Positions 26,219 through 35,827 of a DNA stretch of 64,000 bases are shown in pieces. This stretch comes from Pontibacter coccineus (GTDB lineage: Bacteria > Bacteroidota > Bacteroidia > Cytophagales > Hymenobacteraceae): NCBI RefSeq assembly GCF_030546575.1, contig NZ_JAUOTN010000009.1:124001-188000 (forward strand), read 5' to 3'. The notes below the pieces were generated by a model. It saw only the letters and a program-made list of their open reading frames with translations, made no database searches and had not been told where the DNA came from. The number at the start of each line of letters is the position of its first letter. The stretch's first letter is position 1. A program made the translations under genes and the position numbers.

Positions 26219-27511
26219 TTATGCCATAGGCGTGCCTTCTTGTGACACTGCCTCTTCCCGGGTTATAGGCACTTCCGTAAGTTCGTTCTTGGCACCCATT
26301 CTATTCAGGAACAAATATCCTGACACACCCGCAATAATGGATGTTACAAGTATGGCAAATTTAGCCTGAGTCTGGAAAGCAGGATCGTCGAATGAGAGCA
26401 AGGCGATAAAGATGGACATGGTAAACCCGATACCTGCCAGTAAGCCTAGGCCTACGAACTGCAACCATCTGGTGCCTGTAGGAAGCGAGCTTATACCTAA
26501 CTTCACTGACAGCCAGGAGAAAAAGACAATGCCAATCGGTTTGCCTACCAACAGACCGAAGATAATGCCCAGGCCCAGGGTGCTGGTTAAGCCATCCAGC
26601 ATGCTCGACTCAAACGTGATATTTGTGTTGGCCAGGGCAAAGATGGGCATGATCAGGAAGTTGACAGGCTTGACCAAGGCGTGCTCCAGTTTCTCCAGCG
26701 GAGATTCCGTTTCGTCGGGTGTGGTAGGCAGGGTCAGCGCGGTCAGTACGCCTGCAATGGTGGCGTGTATACCTGAATGATGGATAAAGTACCAAATCAC
26801 AACACCTGGCAGCAGGTATAGCCATATATTCTTCACCCCCATCCGGTTAAAGACGATCAACAGAGCGAATACCCCAGCTGCATACAAAAGGTAGTTCAGG
26901 TGCATCTCGGTTGTGTAGAACAAGGCGATAACCACAATGGCGCCTAAGTCATCGACAATGGCCAGTGCGGTTAAGAACACTTTTAAAGAGAGCGGTACTC
27001 TCTTGCCCAGAAGCGTTATCACGGCTATAGCGAAGGCAATATCGGTTGCCATGGGGATGCCCCAGCCATTCGCAGAAGCTGTACCTTGGTTGAAAAGGGC
27101 ATAAATAAGGGCTGGCACCAGCATTCCACCGATGGCGGCAAATACAGGTAGTGCGGCCTGCCTAAAAGAAGACAGTTCCCCTTCTACCAGTTCCCGTTTT
27201 ATTTCCAGTCCTACCAGCAGGAAGAATATAGCCATCAGGCCGTCATTGATCCATAACAGGATAGGATATCGCAATTGAAGCGCTTCTGACTCATACCCGA
27301 TTTGCTGAGCAAGAAATTGCTCAAAGCCCGGGCCAAGGGGAGAGTTTGCGATAAGTAAAGACAATACAACACAGGCCATTAAGATAAAGCCGCCTGCTGA
27401 TCCGGATTTTAAAAAGTCTCTGAGAGGAGTGAGGTTGATTCTTTGTAGCATGTTTAAAACTACAAAATTCATCCTAGGCATGCTAGTCTGGGGCACGTCT
27501 TCTGCAGACAT
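26219..27511 (-). CDS. nhaA: Na+/H+ antiporter NhaA
   Basis: Exchanges protons for sodium across the inner membrane for pH and salt homeostasis. The 430-residue product has about 12 hydrophobic segments. The family motifs are clear: PMATDIAFAIAVITLLGKR, and ALAIVDDLGAIVVIALFY with the ion-binding Asp-Asp pair. FFLLVGLEIKRELVEGEL and GIGFTMSIFIALL are also family motifs. The C-terminal 30 residues form a polar tail. An internal ATG at residue 13 (MPRMNF) is an alternative start. It is a single gene that ends at the palindromic terminator just outside the island. Confidence 0.95.
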   Translation of the reverse strand: MSAEDVPQTSMPRMNFVVLNMLQRINLTPLRDFLKSGSAGGFILMACVVLSLLIANSPLGPGFEQFLAQQIGYESEALQLRYPILLWINDGLMAIFFLLVGLEIKRELVEGELSSFRQAALPVFAAIGGMLVPALIYALFNQGTASANGWGIPMATDIAFAIAVITLLGKRVPLSLKVFLTALAIVDDLGAIVVIALFYTTEMHLNYLLYAAGVFALLIVFNRMGVKNIWLYLLPGVVIWYFIHHSGIHATIAGVLTALTLPTTPDETESPLEKLEHALVKPVNFLIMPIFALANTNITFESSMLDGLTSTLGLGIIFGLLVGKPIGIVFFSWLSVKLGISSLPTGTRWLQFVGLGLLAGIGFTMSIFIALLSFDDPAFQTQAKFAILVTSIIAGVSGYLFLNRMGAKNELTEVPITREEAVSQEGTPMA

Positions 27512-27804
27512 ATGAATTATTTTCTTGTTTTAGGACAAGCCTTACTGTGATAAGTCCAGATGCCGCGGTGGCGAATTTCAGAATAAGTTCGGGCGCTTTC
27601 GCCACTGGGCTCCGCTTTTAGTGAGTGGGAAGGTGGAGCAACCTGTCATCTGATAAGAAGGTTAAACGCACAAGGAAAAGTTTTAATATAACGGAGGTAA
27701 AAGCCACCGGCCGCTATACGCGCCTGAAGGGATTTACATTGTAATTTTTTAACATCTTCAGCTTGAAAGGCCGTATACTTTATAGTATTTTTTATAAAGG
27801 TCCT

Positions 27805-29571
27805 ATGCAGCAGGATATCCCCACCGCCGTGGCTCCATCGCACCCGCCAAAACTAAAAGAGCTGGCGGCCACCGCCATCTGCGGGAACGATATAACCTCC
27901 TCCTGTCTGTATGTATCCGCGCTGGCCATCATTTATGCCGGGCAGTACGCCTGGATCGCTTTGCTGATGGTTGGCGGCGTGCTGTTCCTGTTCCGGGCTA
28001 TTTACGGGGAAGTGGTCGGCGCCTTGCCCCTGAACGGCGGCGCCTACAACGCGCTGCTCAACACCACCAGCAAGTCCACGGCCTCTTTGGCGGCTTGTCT
28101 CACGCTTCTTTCCTACATGGCTACCGCTGTTATTTCGGCAAGCGAGGCCATGCATTACGTGCACCATCTTTGGGCGGCCCTTCCCATTTTATATGCTACC
28201 ATCGGCCTTTTAGCCCTCTTCATGGGGTTGACCATCATGGGCATCGGCGAGTCGGCTATCGTGGCGATCATCATTTTTATCACGCACATTTCCACGCTCA
28301 CACTTTTGGTGTTGGTTGGCCTCTTCTACCTGTTCAGCCATGGGTTTGGCACGCTGGCCCTCAATTACAGCCAGCCGCTGGAGGGGAGTATCTGGAAGGC
28401 GCTATTTTTTGGCTTTGCGGCCGCCATGCTGGGGATTTCAGGTTTTGAGAGTTCGGCCAATTTTGTGGAGGAGCAGGCACCGGGCGTTTTTCCCAAGACC
28501 CTGCGCAACATGTGGTTGGCGGTCACCATCTTTAACCCGCTCACTGCTTTTTTGGCCATCGCCATCATCCCCATGGCGGCCGTGGCCGAAAACCAGACCG
28601 CCTTGTTGGCTTACTTGGGAGAGGTTGCCGGCGGCAACTGGCTCGCCGTGGTTGTCTCCGTAAATGCAGCCATGGTACTGAGCGGGGCCGTGCTGACCTC
28701 CTATGTCGGAGTGACAGGGCTGGTGCAACGCATGACCCTGGACCGCTGCCTGCCCCAGTTTTTGTTGAGAATGAACAAGAGAGGCTCTGCTTACCTGATC
28801 ATCATCAGTTTTTTCCTGCTGTGCGTTTCCATCCTGTTCATCACGCGTGGCGATATCGGGGCCTTGGCAGGTGTGTATACCATCTCTTTCCTGTCCGTGA
28901 TGGCCCTGTTCGGCCTGGGCAACATCCTGCTGAAGTTCCGCAGGAACCGACTCCCTCGTCCGGTACGAGCCTCGGCCCTGGTCCTGTTTGTGGCTATTGC
29001 TTCGGTTGTGGCGGCTCTGGTTGGCAATGCCGTCTTAAACCCGGCTTATGTGTGGGTTTTCCTGGAGTATTTCATCCCGACGGCTTCCGTGGTCTTCATC
29101 ATGCTTTACCGAATCGAATTGCTCATCTTTGTCAGCTACCTGCTGCGGCAGATAGAGCGGCCGCTGAGGAAAATACTACCGATTTCTTCCCGCAACGTCG
29201 TCCGCCTTATCCATAGCATCCGGGCACAACAGTTTGTCTTTTTCACCAAGGGCGACAACATTGCCAACATCAACAAAGTGATGCGTTACATTGTGGAAAA
29301 TGAGCATACCAACCGGATCAAAATCGTAAACGTGTTGCAGGAGGGGGAGGTGGCGCCTAAAAAACTGATGCATGAGGTGGAAGTCCTGGACCTGGCTTAC
29401 CCGGAGCTGGAGGTAGACTTCGTTATTCTGAGAGGACACTTCGGGCCAGACCTGATCCAGGAACTCTCGCTCAAGTGGGGGATTCCGAAGAACTTCATGT
29501 TCATTGGCTCACCCAGCGACCGTTTCCCATACGGCTTGCAGGAACTGGGTGGCGTCCGGCTGGTTATCTGA
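27805..29571 (+). CDS. APC-superfamily amino acid permease-like transporter
   Basis: The 588-residue product starts with a short cytosolic lead, then about 12 transmembrane segments. The early signature ICGNDITSSCLYVSAL, GALPLNGGAYNALLNTTSKS and GFESSANFVEEQAPGVFPKT are typical of the amino acid-polyamine-organocation family. After the membrane part a soluble C-terminal domain of about 130 residues (from RAQQFVFFTKGDN, ending ELGGVRLVI) may be regulatory. The start is ATG 27805, with AAAGG four bases upstream; an upstream TTG at 27763 seems too long. The substrate cannot be told from the sequence. The gene is GC-rich and host-like. Confidence 0.85.
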   Translation: MQQDIPTAVAPSHPPKLKELAATAICGNDITSSCLYVSALAIIYAGQYAWIALLMVGGVLFLFRAIYGEVVGALPLNGGAYNALLNTTSKSTASLAACLTLLSYMATAVISASEAMHYVHHLWAALPILYATIGLLALFMGLTIMGIGESAIVAIIIFITHISTLTLLVLVGLFYLFSHGFGTLALNYSQPLEGSIWKALFFGFAAAMLGISGFESSANFVEEQAPGVFPKTLRNMWLAVTIFNPLTAFLAIAIIPMAAVAENQTALLAYLGEVAGGNWLAVVVSVNAAMVLSGAVLTSYVGVTGLVQRMTLDRCLPQFLLRMNKRGSAYLIIISFFLLCVSILFITRGDIGALAGVYTISFLSVMALFGLGNILLKFRRNRLPRPVRASALVLFVAIASVVAALVGNAVLNPAYVWVFLEYFIPTASVVFIMLYRIELLIFVSYLLRQIERPLRKILPISSRNVVRLIHSIRAQQFVFFTKGDNIANINKVMRYIVENEHTNRIKIVNVLQEGEVAPKKLMHEVEVLDLAYPELEVDFVILRGHFGPDLIQELSLKWGIPKNFMFIGSPSDRFPYGLQELGGVRLVI

Positions 29572-29589
29572 TAAAAACAGGGGTCGGGG

Positions 29590-29856
29590 TTGTGGAGTAT
29601 AGTGCGGAGCGTTTAAAGAATGTGGCTATACCCAATTTACCGCCTTCATACCTGCGAAATCTCTTTTTGCTCAATTACTCCAGAGCAAAGTCTGCGTTTG
29701 TCCCTGCCTTCCAATACTCCGACGTGAGCTCGGAAAAACCTTAACAGGCGATCACCAAGGGCGATACGCACCTGTATGTGGCGGCAGATCCGCAAAGCAT
29801 AACCATTGGGGAAGTCAAAAACGGTCAGCTTCTGTGGCCACCCTCAGCAACAGCGA
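29590..29856 (+). pseudogene. Possible remnant of a broken gene, identity unknown
   Basis: Protein-like sequence appears on the + strand: NYSRAKSAFVPAFQYSDVSS to a stop at 29742-29744. In the same frame GDTHLYVAADPQSITIGEVK then follows, and near 29832 a shift of frame would continue VATLSNSDHFIFLSLR. The style suggests the middle of a Bacteroidota protein broken by a stop and a frameshift, but no start is present and I cannot name the family. It may be chance. Confidence 0.3.
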
Positions 29857-30510
29857 TCACTTTATATTTCTGTCGCTCCGATCCGTATCAACCGGGTTTA
29901 GAAAAGGAAGCTGGATATGGTATCGTACTGCCACTACCCGGATCAGGATGACAGTAAGGGCTGCCAGCAGTTCAGTTATGGAGATGGACAGGTTGTACCG
30001 ATAGCTGATCATGTAAACGATGCCGCCCATGATGCATGCCAGGGCGTAAATGTCTTTCCGGAACAGAAGTGGCACCTCGTTGAGCAAAACATCCCGGATA
30101 ACGCCGCCTACAGAGCCGGTGATGGCACCCATCATGATGCATACCCAGAAGGGCAGCCCCGCTTCCAGGCTTTTTCCTACCCCGACCACCGTAAACAACC
30201 CCAGCCCGATGGAGTCGAACAGAAACAGCGCCCTGCCCCAACGGAAAAGCTGCTTTCGGAACACGACCGTGGCGAGCAGCGCTATACCTGTCACGATCAG
30301 GTAACTGGCATTCTGCATCCAGAAAGGCGGAATGTTGAGCAGCAGGTCCCGGGTTGTGCCCCCACCGATGGCTGTCACCAATCCAATCACATAGGCGCCA
30401 AACCAATCGAACTGCTTGTTAGCGGCCCAGCGGATACCGCTCACGGCAAATGCGAACGTCCCCAGAAGGTCCAGAATGGTTGTGAAGTCTTGTGCCGAGA
30501 GCGCTATCAT
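29857..30510 (-). CDS. TRIC-like trimeric cation channel family protein (YadS/UPF0126)
   Basis: The 217-residue membrane protein has two repeats of three helices. Each has the family glycine-rich RD motif: TAIGGGTTRDLLLN in the first and GSVGGVIRDVLLNEVPL in the second. FDSIGLGLFTVVGVGKSLEA lies between them. Bacterial homologues of TRIC channels conduct monovalent cations across the inner membrane; their physiological role is unclear. I chose ATG 30510 (MIALSAQDFTT) because the 24 extra residues of the longer frame (from 30582) are polar and not family-like. It is a single gene on the minus strand, divergent from the urease operon. Confidence 0.88.
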   Translation of the reverse strand: MIALSAQDFTTILDLLGTFAFAVSGIRWAANKQFDWFGAYVIGLVTAIGGGTTRDLLLNIPPFWMQNASYLIVTGIALLATVVFRKQLFRWGRALFLFDSIGLGLFTVVGVGKSLEAGLPFWVCIMMGAITGSVGGVIRDVLLNEVPLLFRKDIYALACIMGGIVYMISYRYNLSISITELLAALTVILIRVVAVRYHIQLPFLNPVDTDRSDRNIK

Positions 30511-30879
30511 AATCTTGCCTATGCCATTAGGTGCGGTAGGATTGCCTGCTTTCCTGGAGGATACAGGTGCATTCAAACACACGAAGATAAGGTGGTTTAG
30601 GCTACATAGCTAAAACAGGTTATATGATTTATTCGATCTCTGCAGGCGGATCCAAAAATAAGAAGCGCTGACTTCTACCCATCGGTTTGGAAAGCAATGT
30701 GCCATCTCCGGCCTGGCAGGCAGAGAGCAACTTCAAGGTCTCTGATCTACTGCTTAAAACCGCCTGTCATGCTACGCCCGCATATGCCCTGAATAGGTGT
30801 CATTCGGCTCCGGAACCTTTTATGGATTAGATAAGTAAAACTCAATTAAGTGCATGTTAATAGTAATATAGTAAAATTT
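30511..30879 (+). other. Upstream region of the urease operon
   Basis: No gene is supported. The 369 bases separate the divergent TRIC gene from the urease operon and should contain the operon promoter. The last 60 bases are AT-rich. No metal-responsive operator could be recognised. Confidence 0.4.
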
Positions 30880-31305
30880 ATGTTTATACGTTTAACAGGT
30901 ATATTTCTTTTAATTGCACTAAGCCCCCCCTCGGCCATACCTCTCCATGCACAGAAAGCACCCGACTACGATTGCTGCCTCAAGCTGAATACCAATGGCA
31001 TAGAAGCCACTTCTCCACGATCTATGGGCCGGAGCCAGGTATGGGTAGCCGTAACAAAGAATTCCCCCGGCACATTGGGCATCGATCATACACAAAACAC
31101 CCCTTTTGACATAAGCCCGCGCCGCCTACAGATGCTGGACCAGGCGCAGCTATCGACCCGCGCCTGTAAAATAGACAAAGCACTGCTTCAACCTTTCTTC
31201 ACCTATACCAGGATAAGCCTGAATTCACAGACCACAGTCGACAAGTACTGGAAAATTGATGGGCAGCGGGGGGCGCTCACCGCTCAGTCTCCAACGTTTC
31301 TGTAA
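30880..31305 (+). CDS. Small predicted secreted protein heading the urease operon
   Basis: From ATG 30880 the protein has 141 residues, with a signal peptide (FIRLTGIFLLIALSPPSAIP, then LHAQ). The mature part is polar, with a Cys-Cys pair near its start (DYDCCLKLN) and one further Cys. No known domain is recognised. It ends 24 bp before ureA and runs in the same direction, so it is probably the first gene of the urease operon. A GTG at 30850 gives a longer but less signal-like N-terminus. A periplasmic role connected with urease or nickel is possible but only suggested by position. Confidence 0.55.
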   Translation: MFIRLTGIFLLIALSPPSAIPLHAQKAPDYDCCLKLNTNGIEATSPRSMGRSQVWVAVTKNSPGTLGIDHTQNTPFDISPRRLQMLDQAQLSTRACKIDKALLQPFFTYTRISLNSQTTVDKYWKIDGQRGALTAQSPTFL

Positions 31306-31329
31306 TCATTCATATTAACAAGCATTTAT

Positions 31330-31635
31330 ATGCACTTAAATCCTGTAGAACACGAAAAGCTGATGCTCCACCTGGCGGGGGAGTTAGCAGCAAAAAGGCT
31401 TAAAAGAGGCGTAAAGCTAAACTACCCTGAGTCTATCGCCTATATCTGCGGCAACCTGATGGAGGAAGCGCGCGATGGGAAGAAAACCGTAGCGCAACTG
31501 ATGGAGCATGGCACTACGCTCCTGAAAAAGAACCAGGTGATGGAAGGCGTGTCCGAGATGATACACTTTATACAGATAGAAGTGACATTCCCCGACGGCA
31601 TGAAACTGATCACCGTTGACAACCCCATCCGCTAG
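31330..31635 (+). CDS. ureA: Urease gamma subunit
   Basis: Structural subunit of urease, which hydrolyses urea to ammonia and carbamate. The 101 residues match the usual 100. The sequence begins [20 protein letters not shown], close to the family start, and includes [20 protein letters not shown] and VEGVSEMI-like [20 protein letters not shown]. It has no signal peptide. It is followed by ureB after 32 bp. The three-subunit arrangement (separate gamma, beta, alpha) is that of most bacteria, unlike the fused subunits of Helicobacter. Confidence 0.96.
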   Translation: MHLNPVEHEKLMLHLAGELAAKRLKRGVKLNYPESIAYICGNLMEEARDGKKTVAQLMEHGTTLLKKNQVMEGVSEMIHFIQIEVTFPDGMKLITVDNPIR

Positions 31636-31667
31636 CACACCAAAAGGACAATTAAAACACTTTTTAT

Positions 31668-32075
31668 ATGAGACCAGGTGAATACATCCTGCAAAAGGGG
31701 CAGATAAAGGCGAATGATAAGCGAAAGATAGCGCGCATAACGGTAGCTAATACCGGAGACCGACCCATTCAGGTAGGCTCACATTACCATTTCTTCGAGA
31801 CCAACAAGGCGCTCGAGTTTGACCGGGCGGCTGCCTTCAGCATGCGACTTAACATTCCGGCCAGCACGGCCGTGCGCTTTGAGCCAGGAGAGAAGAAAGC
31901 GGTCATCCTGGTGGAGTTCGCCGGCAACAAAGTGATCAAGGGCTTCAATAACCTGACGGAAGGGGATGTGTCGAAGAAGAATGTACGGGACGCTGCACTT
32001 CAGAAGGCCCAGAAAGAAGGGTATAAGGGAGCTGGAGGAACTGCCGCGCCTGCCAAGAAAAGGAATAGAAAATAA
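31668..32075 (+). CDS. ureB: Urease beta subunit
   Basis: The beta subunit caps the alpha active-site domain in the (UreABC)3 complex. The 135-residue protein starts [11 protein letters not shown], close to the family MIPGE start. It has the conserved [19 protein letters not shown] and [15 protein letters not shown] stretches, and GFNNLTEG near its usual end. A tail of about 30 residues, rich in Lys, Ala and Gly (ending APAKKRNRK), extends beyond typical UreB. Similar basic tails occur on UreD in this operon. No signal peptide is present. Confidence 0.95.
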   Translation: MRPGEYILQKGQIKANDKRKIARITVANTGDRPIQVGSHYHFFETNKALEFDRAAAFSMRLNIPASTAVRFEPGEKKAVILVEFAGNKVIKGFNNLTEGDVSKKNVRDAALQKAQKEGYKGAGGTAAPAKKRNRK

Positions 32076-32098
32076 CATCACCAATAAATCAGGAAACC

Positions 32099-33934
32099 AT
32101 GGCAAACTGGAACAGACGCGAATGGATAAAGGTAGTGGGGCTTTCTACGGCCGGACTCTCACTGCTTGGCTTCGAGGGGTTGGGAGGTGACTCCTCTTCG
32201 GTGATGTACGTAGATGGGGAACTCTTTATACCACGAGACCGCTATGCGGCGCTCTTTGGCCCTACCACGGGTGATAAGGTGCGACTGGCAGATACAGAGC
32301 TCTTCATCCAGATTGAGAAGGATTTTAACGTATACGGCGACGAAAACAAGTTCGGCGGTGGCAAAACCATCCGCGACGGCATGGGCCAATCGGCCGGGGC
32401 CACACAGGACGAAGTGCTGGATTTGGTGATGACCAACGCCATCATCATCGACCACTGGGGAATCGTGAAGGCCGATATCGGCATTAAGAATGGCAAAATA
32501 GTGGGGATTGGAAAAGCCGGTAACCCGGACACCCAGCAGGGGGTAACCAAGGGGATGATCATTGGGGCCGCCACAGAGGTGCAGGCCTGTGCAGGTAAAA
32601 TCGTGACGGCAGGCGCCATCGACACGCACATACACTTCATCGTGCCCGAGCAGATAGAGGTAGCACTCTACAGTGGCGTTACTACCCTGATTGGTGGGGG
32701 TACAGGACCTTCGGACGGCACACTGGCCACTACCGTAACGCCAGGCAAGTGGTGGATCGAGCGCATGCTGGAGGCCTCTGAGAATACCCCAATGAACCTT
32801 GGCTTCACAGGAAAAGGCAACACCTCATCCTTCAAAGCGGCTGCCGAGCCCGTTGAGGCTGGGGCCCTTGGTCTGAAAGTTCACGAAGACTGGGGTGCCA
32901 CGCCTTCGGCTATCGATATAGCCTTGCAGGTGGCCGACAAGTATGACGTGCAGGTGGCACTTCATGCCGACAGCCTGAACGAGGCAGGCTACCTGGAAAA
33001 TACAGTAAAAGCCATCAATGGCCGGGTCATCCATTCTTACCATACCGAGGGTGCCGGTGGCGGACACGCGCCGGACATCATCAAGATCGCCATGTACCCG
33101 AACGTGCTGCCCGCCTCCACCAACCCGACCAAGCCCTATACGATCAACACGGTGGATGAGCACCTGGACATGCTCATGGCGGTACACCACCTGGACAAGA
33201 GCATCCCGGAGGACGTGGCCTTTGCCGAATCCCGTATCCGCCCGCAGACCATTGCGGCAGAAGATATTCTGCAGGACATGGGCGTGCTCAGCATCATGTC
33301 GTCTGACAGCCAGGCCATGGGCCGCATTTCTGAAACCATTCTGCGAACCTGGCAGACGGCGCACAAAATGAAAGTACAGCGCGGCCCGCTACAAGATGAC
33401 AAAGGCAAAGACAATGACAACTACCGGGTGAAGCGCTACATCGCCAAGTATACCATTAACCCAGCTATAACGCACGGTATCAGTGGGTATGTTGGCTCGG
33501 TGGAGGTCGGCAAATACGCGGACCTGGTGCTGTGGGACCCGGGCTTTTTCGGGGTGAAGCCGGAGATCATCTTTAAGAACGGGATGGCGGTGGGTGCCCG
33601 TATGGGTGACCCGAACGGGGCCATCTCCCTGCCGCAACCTGTTATCTACCGCCCCATGTACGGTTACTATGGCAGGGCGATACAAAGGAATGGCTTCAAC
33701 TTCGTTTCAGGTATCTCACTCGAGAATGGCAATATAGAGCGCCTGGGACTGGCCAAAGGCGCACTGCCCGTGAAAGGCTGCCGTAACATCTCCAAAAAAG
33801 ACATGATCCATAACAGCGCCACGCCGAAGCTGGAGGTGAACCCGGAAACCTTTGTGGTGACAGCCGATGGCCAGGTACTGACCTGCGAGCCTATGAAAGT
33901 TTTGCCAATGGCACAGCTATACTTCCTGTTCTAG
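32099..33934 (+). CDS. ureC: Urease alpha subunit with Tat-like N-terminal extension
   Basis: Catalytic subunit. All nickel-site residues are visible: DTHIHF (two His), [12 protein letters not shown] (bridging Lys and a His), [10 protein letters not shown] (His), [16 protein letters not shown] (His) and SSDSQAMGR (Asp). At 611 residues it is about 40 longer than usual. The extra first 35 residues read [20 protein letters not shown], then SLLG, matching a twin-arginine signal (RR then a hydrophobic run). No clear A-x-A cleavage site follows. The start at 32099 has AGGAAACC upstream and lies 23 bp after ureB. An internal ATG at 32204 would restore the usual length but has no such site. The flap reads AVHHLD, so the usual Cys before HH is Val (residue 362). 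Confidence 0.95.
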   Translation: MANWNRREWIKVVGLSTAGLSLLGFEGLGGDSSSVMYVDGELFIPRDRYAALFGPTTGDKVRLADTELFIQIEKDFNVYGDENKFGGGKTIRDGMGQSAGATQDEVLDLVMTNAIIIDHWGIVKADIGIKNGKIVGIGKAGNPDTQQGVTKGMIIGAATEVQACAGKIVTAGAIDTHIHFIVPEQIEVALYSGVTTLIGGGTGPSDGTLATTVTPGKWWIERMLEASENTPMNLGFTGKGNTSSFKAAAEPVEAGALGLKVHEDWGATPSAIDIALQVADKYDVQVALHADSLNEAGYLENTVKAINGRVIHSYHTEGAGGGHAPDIIKIAMYPNVLPASTNPTKPYTINTVDEHLDMLMAVHHLDKSIPEDVAFAESRIRPQTIAAEDILQDMGVLSIMSSDSQAMGRISETILRTWQTAHKMKVQRGPLQDDKGKDNDNYRVKRYIAKYTINPAITHGISGYVGSVEVGKYADLVLWDPGFFGVKPEIIFKNGMAVGARMGDPNGAISLPQPVIYRPMYGYYGRAIQRNGFNFVSGISLENGNIERLGLAKGALPVKGCRNISKKDMIHNSATPKLEVNPETFVVTADGQVLTCEPMKVLPMAQLYFLF

Positions 33935-33949
33935 ATCTTTTAAAATCGT

Positions 33950-33983
33950 GCTGCCGGCGCCGGGCTATACCTGTGCCGGCAGC
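33950..33983 (+). other. Hairpin between ureC and ureE
   Basis: The stem GCTGCCGGC (33950-33958) pairs perfectly with GCCGGCAGC (33975-33983) over 9 GC-rich base pairs with a 16-nt loop containing TATACC. No T-run follows, so it is not a simple terminator. It could stabilise the ureABC message or lower expression of the accessory genes downstream; this is inferred. Confidence 0.6.
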
Positions 33984-33996
33984 TCGATAACCCCTT

Positions 33997-34476
33997 ATGC
34001 TACTAATAGAAAAGGTCATCGGAAACCTCGCAGGTATAGCAACAGGCGGCCGCTTGATTGATTTGCTGGATCTGGATTGGTTTGATACAGGCAAAACAAT
34101 TTTACGGAAACGAACAAGAGCGGGCAATGAAGTAGGTATACGAAAAGACTCGACCCCGCTGGAAGATGGTGACATCCTGTACATGGACGCGGAGCAGGTA
34201 ATCGTGGTCAACATAATCCCCTGCGAATGCATCGTGTTTAAACCCGACAGCTTCAAAGACATGGGTACCGTTTGTTTCGAGATCGGCAACAAACACATTC
34301 CCATTTTCATCAACGAGGAAGCCGAGGTACTGGTGGAGTTTGAGAATCCGCTCTATAGGTTGCTGGAGCGCTCGGGTTACGAGCCACGGCGGGAGGTACG
34401 CAAGCTGCTGAAAACACACGCGCTGATCGTGCGCCGGCATGGAAATAACTACACCAGGAAAATAACCATTAAATAA
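33997..34476 (+). CDS. ureE: Urease accessory nickel chaperone UreE (first copy)
   Basis: Delivers nickel to the UreDFG-apourease complex. The 159 residues have an N-terminal peptide-binding domain (to about 75) and a metal-binding domain. The metal-binding domain has FEIGNKHIPIF, with the conserved metal-binding His after G-N-K. A C-E-C motif (NIIPCECIVF) lies just before it. The C-terminus lacks the His-rich tail of enterobacterial UreE and instead is basic (RRHGNNYTRKITIK). It lies between ureC and ureF. A paralogue is present at 37909-38406. Confidence 0.93.
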   Translation: MLLIEKVIGNLAGIATGGRLIDLLDLDWFDTGKTILRKRTRAGNEVGIRKDSTPLEDGDILYMDAEQVIVVNIIPCECIVFKPDSFKDMGTVCFEIGNKHIPIFINEEAEVLVEFENPLYRLLERSGYEPRREVRKLLKTHALIVRRHGNNYTRKITIK

Positions 34477-34485
34477 GGGACCGCT

Positions 34486-35172
34486 ATGCAACCACTGTTA
34501 ACCCTTTTACAGATTAACGACTCGATGTTTCCGATCGGGAGCTTCACCCATTCCTATGGACTGGAGTCTTACGTGAGCCAAGGTATAGTGAAAGACACGC
34601 CTTCGGCTACCGTGTATGCCAGAAACATGCTGCGTCACAGCATATACTACAACGACGCTGCCTTTTTGCAGAAGACATGGGTCTTGCTGGAGGCCAGAAA
34701 GTCGGTGCGGGAACTGCAGAAGCTGGACGAACTGATCACGGCGCTCAAGGTCCCTTTTGAGATAAGGGATGCCAGTAGGAAGCTGGCGATCCGTTTTCTG
34801 AAGCTGACACAGGAACTGCACCCGGTGAAAAGGTGCAGTAACTACCTGGCCAAAATTCAGGAGGGCGAGCTGCACGGGCACTACGCCGTGGCCTTCGCCC
34901 TCTATGCGCATGCCAGCGGCATCACCCTAAAAGACGCCCTGCTCGCCTTCTACTACAACATGCTCAACGGCATTGTGACCAATTGCGCCAAACTGGTGCC
35001 CATCGGCCAGGGCGATGCGCAGAAGATCCTCTTCGACCTGCAGCCAACCATCATGCAATTGGTGGATGAGCAGGAAAACATGGATGAGGAGATGGTCGGG
35101 CTTTGTTGCATCGGGCAGGAGATCCGCTGCATGCAGCACGAAAAGCAATATTCAAGACTATACATTTCATAA
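34486..35172 (+). CDS. ureF: Urease accessory protein UreF
   Basis: UreF binds UreD and UreG and gates nickel insertion. The 228 residues show the all-helical family pattern: the N-terminal [20 protein letters not shown] with the conserved G-x-F-x-x-S-x-G-L-E, and [20 protein letters not shown]. They also have [20 protein letters not shown], with the family Gly/Gln region. The length is normal. It begins 9 bp after ureE and is followed by ureG after 28 bp. Confidence 0.94.
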   Translation: MQPLLTLLQINDSMFPIGSFTHSYGLESYVSQGIVKDTPSATVYARNMLRHSIYYNDAAFLQKTWVLLEARKSVRELQKLDELITALKVPFEIRDASRKLAIRFLKLTQELHPVKRCSNYLAKIQEGELHGHYAVAFALYAHASGITLKDALLAFYYNMLNGIVTNCAKLVPIGQGDAQKILFDLQPTIMQLVDEQENMDEEMVGLCCIGQEIRCMQHEKQYSRLYIS

Positions 35173-35200
35173 AGCAAACCATCACCTAAGCAGATACTTT

Positions 35201-35827
35201 ATGTCGAAGAAACATGTAAGAATTGGGGTAGCAGGTCCCGTCGGATCGGGAAAGACGGCTTTGATCGAGCGGCTGACCCGGAAGATGAGTGGAGAGTACA
35301 GCATCTGTGTCGTGACCAACGACGTGTACACCCGCGAGGACGCTGAGTTTTTGACCAAAAACTCCTGCCTGCCCGCCGACCGCATCATGGGTGTAGAGAC
35401 AGGGGGCTGCCCGCATACCGCTATACGCGAGGATGCCTCCATGAACATTGAGGCGGTGGAAGAACTGGTGGAGCGCCACCCTGACACCGAAATCGTTTTT
35501 GTGGAGAGTGGTGGCGATAACCTGTCTGCCACCTTCAGCCCGGACCTGGCCGACGTGACCATTTTCGTGATTGACGTGGCTGAAGGCGACAAGATGCCCC
35601 GCAAAGGAGGCCCCGGCATCACCCGCTCCGATCTGCTGATCATCAACAAAACCGACCTGGCCCCCTACGTGAACGCTGACCTGGCCATGATGGACCGTGA
35701 CTCGAAGAAGATGCGTGGCGAGCGCCCATTCATCTTCACGAACCTGATGAAGCTGGAAGGCCTGGATGAGGTGATCAACTGGATCAAGACGTATGCTCTA
35801 CTAGAAAAAACGGAGGCGCATGCATAG
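35201..35827 (+). CDS. ureG: Urease accessory GTPase UreG
   Basis: SIMIBI-class GTPase that carries nickel to the activation complex. From ATG 35201 the product is 208 residues, the usual length; the frame is open further upstream inside ureF but that part is not UreG. Motifs: P-loop [17 protein letters not shown], the nickel-binding C-P-H in [16 protein letters not shown], switch region [14 protein letters not shown], and the guanine-specificity NKTD ([11 protein letters not shown]). Its 3' end overlaps ureD by 8 bases. Confidence 0.96.
   Translation: MSKKHVRIGVAGPVGSGKTALIERLTRKMSGEYSICVVTNDVYTREDAEFLTKNSCLPADRIMGVETGGCPHTAIREDASMNIEAVEELVERHPDTEIVFVESGGDNLSATFSPDLADVTIFVIDVAEGDKMPRKGGPGITRSDLLIINKTDLAPYVNADLAMMDRDSKKMRGERPFIFTNLMKLEGLDEVINWIKTYALLEKTEAHA

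Noticed and set aside
30511-30879. Nickel/cobalt riboswitch before the urease operon
   Set aside because: No conserved multi-helix pattern could be recognised; only AT-rich sequence is visible.
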